Notes: a model not told the origin generated them from the sequence alone. A DNA stretch of 64,000 nt from Amaranthus tricolor (GCF_026212465.1 NC_080051.1:17809959-17873958); one strand, 5' to 3'; shown: positions 23,986 through 37,644, counted from the stretch's first letter. A program made the numbers and translations.

Positions 23986-26900
23986 CCATTATCAATCATT
24001 ACGTAAATCTATTACTAAAATGTAGTAAATTAAATTTATAGGACAAAAGTGTGACGGAATTAGTAAAAATATTAAGAAGCGGATATTTTTGATCAAATTT
24101 TAGACGGGTTCATAAAAAAGGTCTATTAGTAAAAAACATTAAAAAAAAACTAATGAAAACTAAATTTCTACTTGTATAATAAGCGATTTTTTTTATAGTT
24201 TAGATTGATCCAATTGAAGTCGTGGTAAAACGCTTTTATATAGAATTATTAAAAAATATTTGCACCCATGCTTTCTTAAGTATCATTGGTTGATGTTTTA
24301 AATTGAGCATCTACCTACGATGGTAACACCCACAAACACCAACTTTTCTCTTGTTTGAGCCCTCCCTCTAATTCGGGTATCCCATGAGCAATGGTTTAAC
24401 ATTCTTCTAGAATCTACAAGTATCAAGTACTCCAATTATTTATCTACTCTCTTAGCTTCTTTTCAAACGTCAATTTATTTTTTACACGTTTTTTAATACA
24501 CTGATTTAAACTTCAATATCTTTAATTATGCATAATTAAAATTATAAAAAAATAGATATTAATACGCCTTGTGTTGAAATGAATTAAACAGGACCTTATT
24601 TGACTATGTTTTAATTTAGAGTATAAATTAAAAATAAATTACAAATTAAAAGTGGTTGCTGAATAGTATTCAAAAAGCAAATAAAACGTTCGAAAAAAAA
24701 ATTATAATATAATTAATATTACTTCAAAATATAAAGAAACCAATATTAGTGATCAAATTAATTAACGGAAAGTTAAGGTGATATCCATAATTATGTTAAC
24801 ATTATGCTTGAAATGAAATTAATAGACGAAATAGGACACCTGTAAGTAAGTTCTGGATAATTCAGCAGATAAAAGGAAGTACAACTATCATTTTCTGGCA
24901 GAAAGAAAACCTATGAAATTTGGTTTGTTTGAAAAGGCATACGCGACGGGAAAAAAATGAGTGAAAGTTACTACTGTATCACCCTTCCCTCTCATTACTT
25001 CCTTCTTAATAACACGTCATTGGGCCCAAAAATCGAGAGATTTTCATCAAATTTAACAGCTGATAGATGGCTACTTTAGTTAATTTCCAATTTTTTGTAT
25101 ATCTCTTCCAAATCATGCTCAACATATACAAGTAAACAACAAACCCAAATGAAGGGAGTGCTTCATGTTCCTATGTTTTTTAGGTGAGGGTCGAGGAGTA
25201 TTATCCATACACATTAGACTTGTGCATTGATCATCTCGTAATACGAAAAAAGTCTAAGTTGCTATTTGGATGATAGTCTCAGAATGATCACTAACAGTAG
25301 TTATAGCGACTATTTTGTGAACACTACAGGTCGTTGGTATATAAATTGTACATCATTAAACTCCTTTAGACGTAATCTGGTAAATTATTGTGATTGGATT
25401 CAAAATGTTCGCAAAATTAGTTGCAAACAGTGACCACCATATCATTTTCAAAATGGTTGGAATTGACTATTTAACCTTTGACCTCTCTGCGACCAAATAA
25501 TTGGTCATTGATTAACAACTAAGTCATTTAATTGTAAAGTGGTAGCAGGTTCCTTCTAAAGTTATTTTTTATAATAAAAATAAAAATAAAAATACTCTTA
25601 ATACTGCATAATAACCATATTTAGTCACAAAAAAAGTTTTATCAGGATTAAAAGAAAGAAAAACCTTCAACCAATAAGTCAAGTCGTGATTTCCAATCTT
25701 ATTCTGTAATCCGTAGTATATATTTTTCCAGTTCTTATTTACTTGCACCATTCACACTACCTAATGTACAAACTCAATCGTTAAGATCTTTAATTATACA
25801 TATCAAAATTTTATGGAAACTAAAAATTAATAAACTTTGAATCGAAACGATTCAAATAAGATCTCATATAACTATGTTTTAATTTATAGATCACCGACAA
25901 TATAAAAATCAATTTGTTTAATGAATAGTGCTAAAATTATCAATAATGCAAGTAAAAAAAGAATGAAAGAAGTATGTATTAGACTTTTTTTTTTGATGAT
26001 ATGTATTAGACTATTAGTGTAGATATTATTCCAACGAGTTTTGGTTTATACCTTACTACCTAGTTGAATATTAAATGTTTCGATAAGAGGCTTTAGGATT
26101 ATAAGCTTCAACCTTAAAAATTGTAAATAAAAGTTTCTCATGTTTGCATTTTATTTTCATTAGTTTATTGATTGTAAAATTATTACAATTTGTAAAAATT
26201 AAATTTCATTGATAAATGATTAAATAGGAAGCAGGATTATTGTAGTTATTAAGGTGGTAGTTGGAGCAAACTCCAACTTCCGAGGATATGAACTGTATGG
26301 GTTATTGGTAGCTCCTCCCAAAAAACAGCCGAGAGTTAAGCCTATTGTTTAAAAATAAAAAATTAATAAAATTGATGCACCGACAGGAATCAAATAAGCT
26401 ACTACTTTGACTATGCATGTACATTTAGCAACTAAGTTATTCCAAATTAAAATTTTTTTTTATTTAGTATTCAAATTAATTATATTAAAATAGATAGTGC
26501 CCGTGCAATGCATGGCTTTATTAAATTTTCCGATTTATTTGTATTATTTAGGAAATTAAAACTTAAGAAATCAATTTTACAATATAATTATATCTCATTT
26601 CACTCTAAATAGTTGTATACATTACATACATATTGTATAATTTATCTCATACTTTGCATTGTACGCAGAGATGATTGTGAAAGTTTAGTTCATGACAAAT
26701 AAATTAATCACAACGAAAGACAAAAAATTTAATTTTATATTTTATATATTTATATTTATACTTCTATTTGTTTATATTGAATAAAAGGGAAAATGGTTCA
26801 TATATGAAGTACACAATATAAAATTATGAGTATTTTCAATAAAAAAATAACATATCAATTTATGCTTACAAAAAATTACATTAATTTATATAAAATATTA

Positions 26901-29008
26901 CAACTCTCCTTTTATTCTCTCAAAAAACCCTAGTCTCCATTGTCTACTTTAGGGCTACTATCAACCTTATAGTTGATAGTTTGCCCCAATCCCTTTATTT
27001 TTGCTTTTTTCGATTTTGGTTACAAATAAAGTTTATTCCCTCTATATTATAGAGTTATTCTATCAATTTATTAGATTCAATCTACCCATATATTGGGTAT
27101 TAAAGTTTCTCATGGTGATACTTTGGAGTCTTGTTATCAATTCGATGGTAAAAAGATATATGACGTCATCACGGGTAGCAGTTCGACTAATATAGTCAAT
27201 AGTATCAAATTTATTTCTGTTTCAAACCATTCCAGATCTAAAGACCCCTATGAGGAGGCTGTATAAAGCAGCGATGTGATAGAGGGAAAACTTCAGTGTT
27301 AGATCTCCTTTATAATGATCGTGACTTTTTCAATATAAATTTTTGTTTGATTAAAATTGTTATGTATTTGATCGATTGTTATTCTGTTGTAGATGTTGTA
27401 TAATATTTTTATCAATGAATTACTAGGTTACTTTCAAAAAAATATAAAGTAGTATGACTATTAATAACACACATCAAAATCAAACTTAACATAAAAATAT
27501 GTAAAATTATTTTATAAAAGTTTAAACAAAAAAATAATAATTTGTTTGTCATAAAAAATATAAGTGATTTACATAGAAATAGTTACAACCTAAATCATAT
27601 TAAATTCAAGCATTGCATTTAAATAATCGATAGTATAAATAAAAAAAAAAGCCTAATGAAAGTATATTATCTTTTACCTATCTTGATTAAATAATACTCA
27701 TTTAATAAATAAAATTAATAAGATTTTATAAATAATTGAAAAAAATATGATTTTCCTAAATACATTAAATGATGTGACCTTTATAGAACCAATTAATAGG
27801 GATAATATTATAGTTTTAGTTAGAAAGTAATAAAGTCTAAGATATACTTATAATTAGTCATAATAACAATGACATTAGCATTGAGTTTTAGAGGGAAAAC
27901 TTTTATTAAGATTATGACTCGTCGATAATATTAAATAGTGATGATATTAGTTATAAATTTCGGGCTTGTTCTATCCTCTAAGTATTTACCCAGGAATATC
28001 CCTTTTTAACATATCAAGATGAGAAACTAAGACTAAAATTGTAACATAACAAAAGCGATTATGAACACGTGTCAGATGTATAAGCACACTGCACACGGTG
28101 CACAAATTTGAAAAAAGGAAGAACATCAAATATTACTTTCTCTACACCAAATTATATTAATTTTATTTATTTTATTTTTATTTGTCTTGAATCTTGATGT
28201 AAATTTTTTTTAATATTTACTTTAAAATTTACTAAAAAATACGTGTAAAAAGTAAAATGGACAAATAAAAAAAAGAACAAAAGAATATTAATATCCTTAA
28301 TTTTTAGAGTAATATGTGATAGAATATATTAAAGATGTTCAAAATTGATATGAGTGTCTATTAATTAACAGATTCAGCGTGAATAGCAATGAGACAGACT
28401 CACGTTCACAATAATTTAAACTGAAAAAGAAAAGAAGAAAAATAAAAGAAAAGGGATTGAAAGGAAAGAAGAATAGGGAGCATTTAGCAACAAAGTAGTG
28501 TGGATGGGGCTCACCAAAATATAGATATTTTTCTGTTAGGAAGTTAGGTCTTAGCTCATTGGATTTGTATTGTTGGTAACGTAAGCATTTACTCATTGCT
28601 CGCATAATATTGATTCCACCAATTTGTTACAAAATATAGCTTGCTTCCATTTTCATTTCCAATGTTCTCCAAGGACAATGATTTACATAATATGGTTCAT
28701 CAACAAATTATATAATATGAATTCATATTTCTTTTTTGCAAATTAACTATTATTAATTCAGTGGAGAATCTAGACTCGAGTCTGTCTACGTCATGACTTA
28801 GAGAATTTTAACTAACAATCTTGTAACATATAGATATATAACACAAAAAAGTGATAACCGAGTTCATTCAGCATATCATACATTAGTGAATATCCAATTC
28901 ACCTTATCCTATATAACCCTAGTTGACATAAGCAAATTAAATTTTTTTTAAAAAAAAAACTCCATTGTATCATTTTAGAATGCATGTTTAATATATAGAG
29001 AGAGAATC
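23986..29008. other. gene-free AT-rich stretch with MITE relics
   Basis: Internal words of the Stowaway-like family recur (for example GAATTAAACAGGACCTTATT near 24580 and GATTCAAATAAGATCTCATA near 25850), so degraded copies probably sit at about 24430-24690 and 25740-25980. At 26930-27430 a moderately GC-richer piece with a possible LINE-like 3' tail is present but not assignable. No intact gene. Confidence 0.35.
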
Positions 29009-29112
29009 ATATTCTACTATTAAAAAAATCGTTAATTATGTATATTTCTTATTAAGTGAGATATTCTACTATTGAAAAAACCTTAATTATGTATATTTCT
29101 TATTAAGTGTGA
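29009..29112. repeat. 52-bp tandem duplication
   Basis: Two adjacent copies begin ATATTCTACTATT and end TATTTCTTATTAAGTG, differing at a few positions. Confidence 0.8.
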
Positions 29113-29708
29113 GATTGTAAATGATGTTTAATATCATCTCTTAATCAAATATACAAGGCATGGCCGAATACTTCTACTTAAAACTTCATCTAGCTAATAT
29201 GAGTTACCTATGGGATAATAGAAAGTCGTATAGAATATTATATATAGTAATTTTGGCATTGATTTTTACAAAAGTAAACTAATTATTAATTGTTAAAAAT
29301 AAGCATATCTTGTTAAGAACATTGATAAAATACTCCATTGTTATTGAAAGTAGGGTTGACTTCATGTAGTTAATTAAATAATTCTGGTTCTCTAGACGTT
29401 TCAATTCCACTAATCATACATATACTCCATGAAATATTTCTCTTTTCAAAAAAATGTATCCAGCTCTTTAAAGATGATGATCGAACAAAGTAACTACCCA
29501 TTAAAAATGGTAAAGGAACCATGAACTTGTTCTCTAGCCCTTAAGCCCAATGTGGATCTGAAGGTGAATTCGATTCAACTAGTTTTCAAAATCAATCAAA
29601 ATCAATGATTAAAGCATTGTCGTACATATATATTTTGGAAGCTTTCATAATTGAAAGATGTATAAACTATGTACTTCCTCGACGTTATGCATATAAAGAA
29701 AATTTTAT

Positions 29709-29918
29709 GTGATAGCCATATTTGAGACGTTTATGAACATTCTAGATAGGACGAAGGATGTCAAGGTTGTGCAATATTACTTTAAGAGTAAGGATCTTCA
29801 GCCAGCGTTGTGGCCACACATTAAGGTGAGAAAGAAAAAAAATAGAGTCGAAGAAAAAGGTGACAATAACAAGCAAAAGGGCAAAAATAACAATAACAGG
29901 AAAAAAGAAGATGAATAA
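29709..29918 (+). other. unrecognised small open frame with Lys/Asn-rich tail
   Basis: A 69-codon frame reads IFETFMNILDRTKDVKVVQY, then YYFKSKDLQPALWPH, then a low-complexity Lys/Asn/Glu tail. I do not recognise a domain. It may be a scrap of a transposon or of a gene and has no supporting promoter or splice context. Confidence 0.2.
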
Positions 29919-30184
29919 AGACGTTGAAAAAAATTGTTTGCCTCCAGCTTGCTACACATTGTCTAAAGAAGAAAAGTTGGTCTTTTGTAGTCTTTGTATG
30001 GAATTAAGATTATTAGGATAACCATCCATCTTAAAAAGATATGTGTCCCTAAAATTAAATAACCTGAGACTACATTAATTAAAGGCACTGTCAATTTGAT
30101 CCCCTAGTATATATAAAAAACTTAACTCGTTAAAATTAAACAACGATTGAGATAAATTTTTTATTATCACTAAAACAAAAAGTT

Positions 30185-30375
30185 TCTTAAATAATTTACA
30201 TTTGACGCGCCTATGAGAGAATTGAAATTATTATAGTGGAGGGTAAGAAAAATCAAGGAAGATTTAGGAAAACGTGAGAGGAACAAATAAAAAATGACTT
30301 GTATGAGTTACATCTCTCTGAGAACTTAACCAGAGATAGGGGTAGTTGGAGGTGCCTTATTCATGTCTTAAACTA
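30185..30375 (+). mobile_element. LINE 3' end fragment
   Basis: Plus-strand reading with one stop: GRFRKT-stop-EEQIKNDLYELHLSENL, then TRDRGSWRCLIHV. This is the C-terminal tail typical of RTE-type LINE polyproteins (GRGRPKKTW...DRxxWRxxIHV). The stop is TGA where Trp TGG is expected. Confidence 0.6.
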
Positions 30376-30385
30376 CTGATATATA

Positions 30386-30975
30386 CTCTCTCGTTTACTA
30401 ATTGATGTTCTTGTTTTTTGCCTTTATTTTTTACATGTCATTCTTTTACTTTTTTTTACCAAGTTATTTTTATTCTATTTATATGCATTTTATTTATTTT
30501 AAATTTTATGATTAAGGGCCATGTTTGCGTCGTCGATTACAGGCTTGCAGATTCAGTTTCAGTCGGTCCTTTTCGTTGCTGGAACCTCTCTATCTAAGGA
30601 TCTTTTGCGAGCTGAGGAACTCTTTGACCGCATCCTTCTTTATGGGTATGAGTTGCCGTCTTCCTTTCCTCTCGGACCCTAATCATAGTTTTACACAGGT
30701 TACTATGATAATGATGATGAGTTAAAAATCAATATAATCATTTTATCAAAAGATAAACAAAACAAATACATTTAATACATAAAAGTAAAATAATTTTAAT
30801 TTTGAGTTTTTAAAAATTCTAAAAAATTTATATTTAGAAAATGTATATTGAAACAAATCTATCAAGATCCCACATGAACATAATTTTTCATATAGATCGA
30901 TGAGAAATCATAGTCAAAGTTTGACACCAAAATTTATAAATTCTATTTAAGAAGAACATATGAAAATGGAGGGAG
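30386..30975. mobile_element. Stowaway-like element enclosing a GC-rich gene-like segment
   Basis: Left end TA|CTCTCTCGTTTACTAATTGA...GTTCTT; right end AAGAACATATGAAAATGGAGGGAG|TA. Reversed, the right end reads CTCCCTCCATTTTCATATGT, pairing with the left over about 28 bp, with TA on both sides. Inside, about 30517-30720 is far more GC-rich than its surroundings and contains an open frame. It could also be two separate MITE ends that happen to face each other. Confidence 0.45.
30521..30682 (+). CDS. 53-codon GC-rich open frame, possibly a captured gene fragment
   Basis: ATG to TAA, encoding SVLFVAGTSLSKDLLRAEEL and FDRILLYGYELPSSFPLGP among others. I do not recognise the protein. Its near-balanced base composition contrasts with the strongly A/T-rich flanks, and it sits inside the Stowaway-like element at 30386-30975. 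That fits capture of an exon from elsewhere in the genome, but expression is not shown. A second frame over the same bases (30525-30725) is also open, so coding status is uncertain. Confidence 0.25.
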   Translation: MFASSITGLQIQFQSVLFVAGTSLSKDLLRAEELFDRILLYGYELPSSFPLGP

Positions 30976-33529
30976 TATATTATTTTGGACAATACAATCT
31001 AGTTTTTAGAGAAAATATTAAAATCATGTATAGTAGAGCTACTATCTAGTAACTTTTTTATAAAAAAAAATATTAAAATCTAAATTCTTACAACTATTGA
31101 ACTTAGTATTGTTCCTCATAATTTTTAGGCTTTAGGCGAAAAATAAACAAAGGGTTCTGATCCAGTGCTATAGGTTCGATTTATACTAGAAGCTATTTAC
31201 ACACAAACTAATTTTTAATAATAAGAAAACTCAATTTAGACTCTTTCATGAGTTGGGCCTTAGACAGTTACACCTCAAAACTACCCTAAAAACGATCTTG
31301 AATGGACCACAACAAAGCAAAATTAAAATCATAGCAATAGTGAATAGGATATATATCAAGTTGGTGAAACTTAGCGAATCTAAGTTGAGCAAAATTTAAA
31401 AAATAAGATATAGAAGAATTATTTAGTAGTTTATATTATATCCTCTGAGTAAGAGTCAAATAATAAATCTCTTAATGAAATGGTAGAATGTGATCCAAGT
31501 TTAAAATCGCAATCTTAAAAGAAAAGCAGAGCCACCAATAATATATACATAGGATCCCACCAACAACCTGAGAATGCCACCTGCAATACAACTCTATACT
31601 AAATTTTCTTAACCTTTTATTTTCTCTTTGATAATAACTTGGGCTGCTACCAATCTTGGAAGAAACCCTGTTTCTTTTATTTGTCGTTTCTTTTGATGTC
31701 AGCGCACAAAAAAGTGGGGAATGCGTGTTTTCTGTCGATGCTTTTAGTGCATCAAAGGATTTATTACATCACCAAACAAAACTAAATCTCGACTTAGGTC
31801 CTTCAATTATAATTGTTGCAATGATAATTTTATATATAAGCCATAATTAATAAATTTATCACTGGATTTGTACATAATAAAATCTGCATAAGATGAGTGT
31901 TGACTACATACAAGTCGGATGAGGTTTTATTCTAAAATCAATCGGTAATAAATGGTGTAGCTGCCCATCAAGCTTATATATTTGTCAATCTCTCTCTGAT
32001 TCTTCAAAATGGGATTACATGTGGTTAGTTTTTTCAACATTGCCTCTCATATATGAGCCCCTTTTTTATCGGATGAAAACGTTATTTTTTTTAAACCCCC
32101 ACATTATTCGTTTACAGTTAATTAAAATCATCTACTCTGATACCATGATAAAGTTGTCAATAAATTTATGCACAACATGGCATACACAAAATTAACATTA
32201 ATTAGGTATCAGCTTAAACTTTCCATTAAGATGATTTTAAAATCGAAAGGGAGAAAAGGTGCTTTAACCGATTATAATGACATAATGAAGCACCCAATAA
32301 AAAAAAAAGTGTTAATAAGAAGAGAGTATATTTCAGCTTTAATATTGACTATTAGTGTGAAAGATTAATTAAAAAAAAAAGACAAAAAAGGTGGGTAATT
32401 AAAATGTTCGCCTCTTCTCATGAAGTAATGACCCTTGCTGTGACTCAAAGGATCAAATCAAGAAGTACATCGAGGACACATGAAAGATGTTAGTGGGTGA
32501 TGAGAAGAATCCACTCTTAATACTAATTAAACATTTCTTGTTAGTCTGACTCATCCCCTCTTCCAGGAAGTGCGTTTTCTCAAATTACTACTTCTTTTTC
32601 TTGCTTTTCCGTCTCATTGCTATCCATTTCTCCTTTCCCGTCAACATTTAATAAATTGTTTTATCAGACAGTTTTATTTAGAGATGTATATTATATGAGA
32701 CAGTCTTATCGAAATACGTTTTTCATATAAGTTAAATAGTTCATCCTATATATATTATAAAAAAATATACTCTTTATTGGATATCGTCTTACTGAAATTT
32801 AACAATATTTAATTTTTCTAAATTATTGTACCTTCATAAAATCCTACTAACGAACTTCATTATTACCATTTATATATATATAATATTATATATATTATAT
32901 TATTACATGGTAACTATTATAGTTTATTATAGGAATGTTCTAACTTGTTAATTGACAGTTACATATACATGGGTGATTGATATAGATTTTTTTTAGAATA
33001 GCATTTTCCAAGTTTGTGATAGTCGCCGCTTTACTTAAAATCATTCGGAGGGATAAATAAAATTGAATAGAAAGATCATATGATGATCTACAATAACTCA
33101 AATATGATAATGTATTTTTTTTCTTGAGTTGAAATATGATAATGTTTTTAATACTTAACCATATTATTCATTTAAAATTGAAATTTATGAATTATAATTT
33201 CTTTGACTTTATAATTTTTAAGAATGGAACAAATAAAACTTTTAATAATTAGGTTAAAACTTTAAATTAATAAAAAAAAATTTTAACTTTTAAAATAGTG
33301 TTAATGAAATATTTTTGACATTTATATATATAAGAAACAAATTAGTGAAAGATGGAGAGTGAAAAATGTTAATAATAATGAACAATAAATTTGATGATTG
33401 GTTTGTTGGATGTAAAATTGTGTTCTAATCTAAGCTCTCAAATTTTATTCCAATTAAGATCGTAAGATCCTACCTACATTACTATCCTATATACTATGAT
33501 CCATATCACTAGTCGATTTTTGAATCTTA
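30976..33529. other. intergenic, nothing assignable
   Basis: A/T-rich. It contains a GAGACAGTCTTATC motif near 32697 (GAGACSGTCTC family) and TA runs near 32873-32903. The 64-codon frame at 31656 is unrecognised. Confidence 0.35.
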
Positions 33530-33755
33530 GAATCATTTTTTTATTGTTACTATAGCGTATAGTGACATTTATGAGAAATGTCACTAAATTCAATGTTGCA
33601 AAAAAATTTTAGTATGATTTTTTATTATGTTGCAAAATGATGCAATAAATGTCATTAAAATCACTATATATTTAATATTAAAAAATTTAAAATAGTAACA
33701 TATAAGTTAAATGTCCGCTAAATATATTCCACTAAAAATATATTATGTGATAGTG
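33530..33755. mobile_element. MITE with CACTAT-like ends, copy 1
   Basis: Shares with 36383-36639 the words AGTGACA, GAGAAATGTCACTA/GGGAAATGTCTCTA, TTAAATGTC and CCACTAAAAATATATTATGT. The right end, reversed, begins CACTATCACATAATATA, as in short CACTA-related elements. Confidence 0.5.
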
Positions 33756-34488
33756 TGGGTATTTGGATAACGAGTTACTTTCACTGCGTTTATATACCTA
33801 AATCCTAACCATAAATTATTGAAGTGTATACTTATTATAATTTCTAATCACACAGATAATTGGTAAGTGTACTGTAGATATGAAAGGTGTGTGAGAACAT
33901 TATAAATTACATATACTCCTAGTTTACAATTTTGAGGCTTAAGTTTTGGATACGTGTTAAATTTTGTTTTCGGTACATATGGATAATTAATAAGAAATGG
34001 TTTAGGTTAAGGTGCAAAAATATTCTAAAGATTTTTCAATGTAATAATTTTTATTTCTTTTTATTTTTGAAGTGATTTTTCAATGTAACAAATTGTTTTC
34101 AAAGGATTAATAAACTGTGCAATTAAAAAATACCAAGTTTTTTCGGTTAGATTTCCACCGGAAATTATTGAATTTAATAAAATTCTTAAAATTAAAGGTA
34201 AAGAAATACGTGCAGTATTTTGCATGAAAATAGTGAACTTGCTAGAAAGATAAAATCATTTTTAATACTCACAACTAAAATTTAATGGAATATTAAACTA
34301 ACAGCCCATAGGCCGTTTGTTTTGTGAGATTTTAAAGGTGGGATTGTGACTTTGATATTGAGATTGATAAGCCTCTTGTTTATTTAGAAAAAAAATAAAA
34401 CTTTGGGAAGGTGAGGAATGAAACTTTAGGAAGCTAAAATCTCACAAAAATAATGCCGTGGGTAGTGAATGGTGTTTGGGTTCAGATT

Positions 34489-34795
34489 TAAGGTTTATTT
34501 AGTTAGTAGTATTAAATGATGGTAATGGGAATGATTTATACTGTAAAATTTCATTAAAAATTTTTGTCGTTTCCATGGTAATGAAATTTTGATTAAAAAA
34601 AAAGTTGTTTTGTTTACAAATTTTCATCATCGTCTAATATCACCTCTTCCAATGATAATACATTAAAACGAATTTTACAAAGAAAATGAGATGAATGAAG
34701 TTAGACTACTAAGGCCATCAAGGTAACCAAGAGATTTTTCAATTAAAATTACACTAGTTTTTATTTTCATTACCACCTACCAAACAGACTGTAAA
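34489..34795. mobile_element. MITE, second copy of the 7364-7676 family
   Basis: Begins TTTAGTTAGTAGTATTAAAT with GATGGTAATGGG and ends TTACCACCTACCAAACAG. The interior CCATGGTAATGAAATTTTGAT closely matches the 7.4-kb copy. No coding. Confidence 0.5.
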
Positions 34796-35458
34796 GCTTA
34801 TGTTAAATGACATATCGTCATTAATAAAAGCAAAGGAGAAAATAATGAATTAAGTTAAATTTATAAATTTCTAAGAGTACTATTTTTCAACTAATTCTCT
34901 TTCTATTCTTATTTCCTTACCAAACGGAGATATAATAGAAATATTCTTAAAGTCTTACCTAAAGTCTTACCAAAAATCTCGCAATTTTCATTCCTTCATT
35001 ATATGAGACTCTTTTAGATTTTAATTACACTTTTTATTAGACCCTTATAGCTAATTTACTATATTATAAATTTTTGCATTTTGTACGCTAGTCTAAATCT
35101 AGCTAATTTACCATTATTGTATTTAGTTTTTTAAACGTGCATTATTTATTAAGTGAAAAAATAAGCTGAAAATTAATATGCTCTTAGAAATAAGAAATTA
35201 GTTCTTGTTTCAATTAGAATAAATACCGTGTTTTTCAAGCAAATACCTAAGATTGAATTTGACAAAACCTTCTCCTTCCCTCAGCCTCCTTTAAAATCTA
35301 TGAAAATATATGCTTGATATTGGGCATGTTTAGCGTGCAAGATAGTTGTGCATGTGATTGTTAAATGTTTAAGTAGTTGGAGTTGTGGGTAGCGATACGG
35401 TATTTGTAGTATTGTAAAATGTTAAATACTTAGTTGGAATATAAATTATTGAGAAAAT

Positions 35459-35695
35459 TATAAAGAAAATACTAAACTGTTACTTTTATTTTAGAACGCT
35501 ATAAGTTGTAATATTTTTAAAATAGGTACCTATACCACTAAACTTTACTTATTATGCCAAACAATGATATTTTTTTTAAAAAAAATAGCCCTTTTAGTAA
35601 ATTAGTAAATATTTAGTTCGTTTAAGTTAGAGTCTATCTACATTACTCACCTAAATGTCATTTAATTATTCTAACAGTTTAGTATTTTCTTTATA
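35459..35695. mobile_element. MITE with perfect terminal inverted repeats and TA duplication
   Basis: TATAAAGAAAATACTAAACT (35459 on) and its exact reverse complement at 35672-35695 pair without mismatch over 24 bp including the TA duplication. The interior is A/T-rich and noncoding. The termini match none of the other MITE families seen here. Confidence 0.6.
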
Positions 35696-36233
35696 TGCTA
35701 ATTTACTAAAAAGGCTAATTTTATAGAATCGTAAATATAGATAATACTGTGAATAGGCAAAAGAATTAATGATTAATTTCCATGCATAAGTCGTGGCAAA
35801 TGATGATCGATTCAATTATTCCATGGGTCGATCTCAGTCTTCAATTTCTAGCTAATATATGTGGATAATAATTTTAAACTATAAAGGATTAAATTAGTAA
35901 TGTTGACTAACCTCTTAAAAGTTGTCATAACAAATTAAAAAACTTGTACATCAGAAGATAAAAAATAAATAAATATAGCTACAAAAAACTATTGGTTGAT
36001 GCCTGTTTGATGCCTGTTTAAGAATAGTGAAGGATTAGACATTAACCGATCCCAATGAATAAGCCATTTTGAGCCGTGAGACTGTTCGTTGCATCTTTAT
36101 ATATATGAATATGGGTTATCATTTTTTATCCCCTTCAGAATCTGATAATAGTTTTCATAAGTCGAATATACAGAATACTTAGATAATGATGATTTACAAA
36201 CACTACAATGAAATTAACTTTCAATGTTATATA

Positions 36234-36305
36234 TGTCAAAGAACGAATTCAACCAAAAGCTTAAGCTTATGGTTGAGGCCCCAAGATATGTTATATACTC
36301 TAACA
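36234..36305 (-). mobile_element. solo LTR of the TRIM family, 72 bp
   Basis: In minus orientation it starts TGTTAGAGTATATAACATAT and ends in TTTGACA. It is flanked by ATATA on both sides (36229-36233 and 36306-36310), although that duplication is low-complexity. It matches the LTRs at 19.7 and 37.9 kb. Confidence 0.6.
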
Positions 36306-36382
36306 ATATATTTAGTGGCAGTAGAAAAATATAACTGATTTATCTTTTTAGCATATTAATTGTTGATTTTTATTTTATGTTC

Positions 36383-36639
36383 CACTATAGAGTATTTTAG
36401 TGACACTTTATTTGGCCTTTAATAACATAAGTAATTGTTACTTTAGTCTATAGGGGTATTTATGGGAAATGTCTCTAGATCATATGTCGCGAAAAACTTT
36501 AGTGGCTTTTTATCATGCAGCTAAAAAATCTAATAAATATCACTAATTCCATTATATACATCATTAGAAATTTAAAGTAGTCACATTTAAATTAAATGTC
36601 ACTAAATATATCCCACTAAAAGTATATTATGTTATGGTG
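36383..36639. mobile_element. MITE with CACTAT-like ends, copy 2
   Basis: Begins CACTATAGAGTATTTTAGTG and its reversed right end begins CACCATAACATAATATAC. The interior parallels the 33.5-kb copy. No convincing 3-bp duplication. Confidence 0.5.
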
Positions 36640-37445
36640 AAATTCATATGCTCATAATTGTAAAAATGAATTTATTTTGTGCCTAATGTCTTAATAATAT
36701 CTCTAACAATTTAATCAATAACATATATTAAAGAGTATTATGATACATTTTTGGACTCATTATGTGATTTAGAAGTTACTTTTTATGAGACTACCCAATT
36801 GCTTCAAATGCTCAAATGTGCTTGAATTTAAATTACAACACCATATTTTTTGCAATGTTGGCTAGTAATGTATAAATACATTTAGAAAAAAAACTACCTT
36901 CTTTTTTGTTTGTCTATTTTATTTTTTCATGCATTTCAACGCAAATTTTAAGTCTCGATATCTCTTAGTACGTATAATAAAAAATTACATAAATTATATA
37001 TTAAAATTCTTTACATCAAGACAAATCGAATATATTTTATTTTTAACATATACTTCAAAAATCAAATTTAAATTTATCTCTTCTAAATTAAAAAAACTTA
37101 AAATAGACAAACAAAATAAAACAGATAGAGTACTTTAAATGGGATATCCATAACAATAGCATACAAACTTAAAAATTTATATTATTAAGAACAACAAATA
37201 ATCCAAGACTCTATTTGAGATCTCTTAAACACTTTGTCACAATCGATGAGAACTCTCACAGATCTCATATGATACAATTATGAGCAACCAAAGACCCCTA
37301 TTTATAAAAGTTCAAAAAAAAACTCGAGATTTATAAGTTTAGAAAACTAACTATTGCTATGATACTTTTAGCAATCTAAAATTAAAAAAAAACTAGATTT
37401 TTCTTTTTCTAATTATTATTATCTAATAATAAGAAGAAATCTATA

Positions 37446-37446
37446 A

Positions 37447-37492
<46 letters not shown>
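37446..37492. repeat. (AAT)n microsatellite
   Basis: About 15 uninterrupted AAT/TAA units. Confidence 0.9.
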
Positions 37493-37644
37493 TTTAAATT
37501 TATATGTCTTTTACATTGTTTGCATTTAGTTTGGAAAGGCAAAGAAAGAAAAAGATTTTAAAAAAGTGAAATTTTTTCGGACATTAAAAATTGTCTATTT
37601 TAGAAACATTATAATCAAATGCTCTTGTAGCTTTTAAGTGGAAT

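Noticed and set aside
31656..31850. 64-residue frame starting MEETLFLLFVVSF, possibly a secreted peptide
   Set aside because: The hydrophobic start resembles a signal peptide, but the remainder shows no mature-peptide motif, and there is no TATA box or splice support.
37446..37492. CRISPR or other spaced repeat arrays
   Set aside because: All repeats here are microsatellites, tandem duplications or transposons. No regularly spaced direct repeats with unique spacers exist, and the DNA is plant nuclear.
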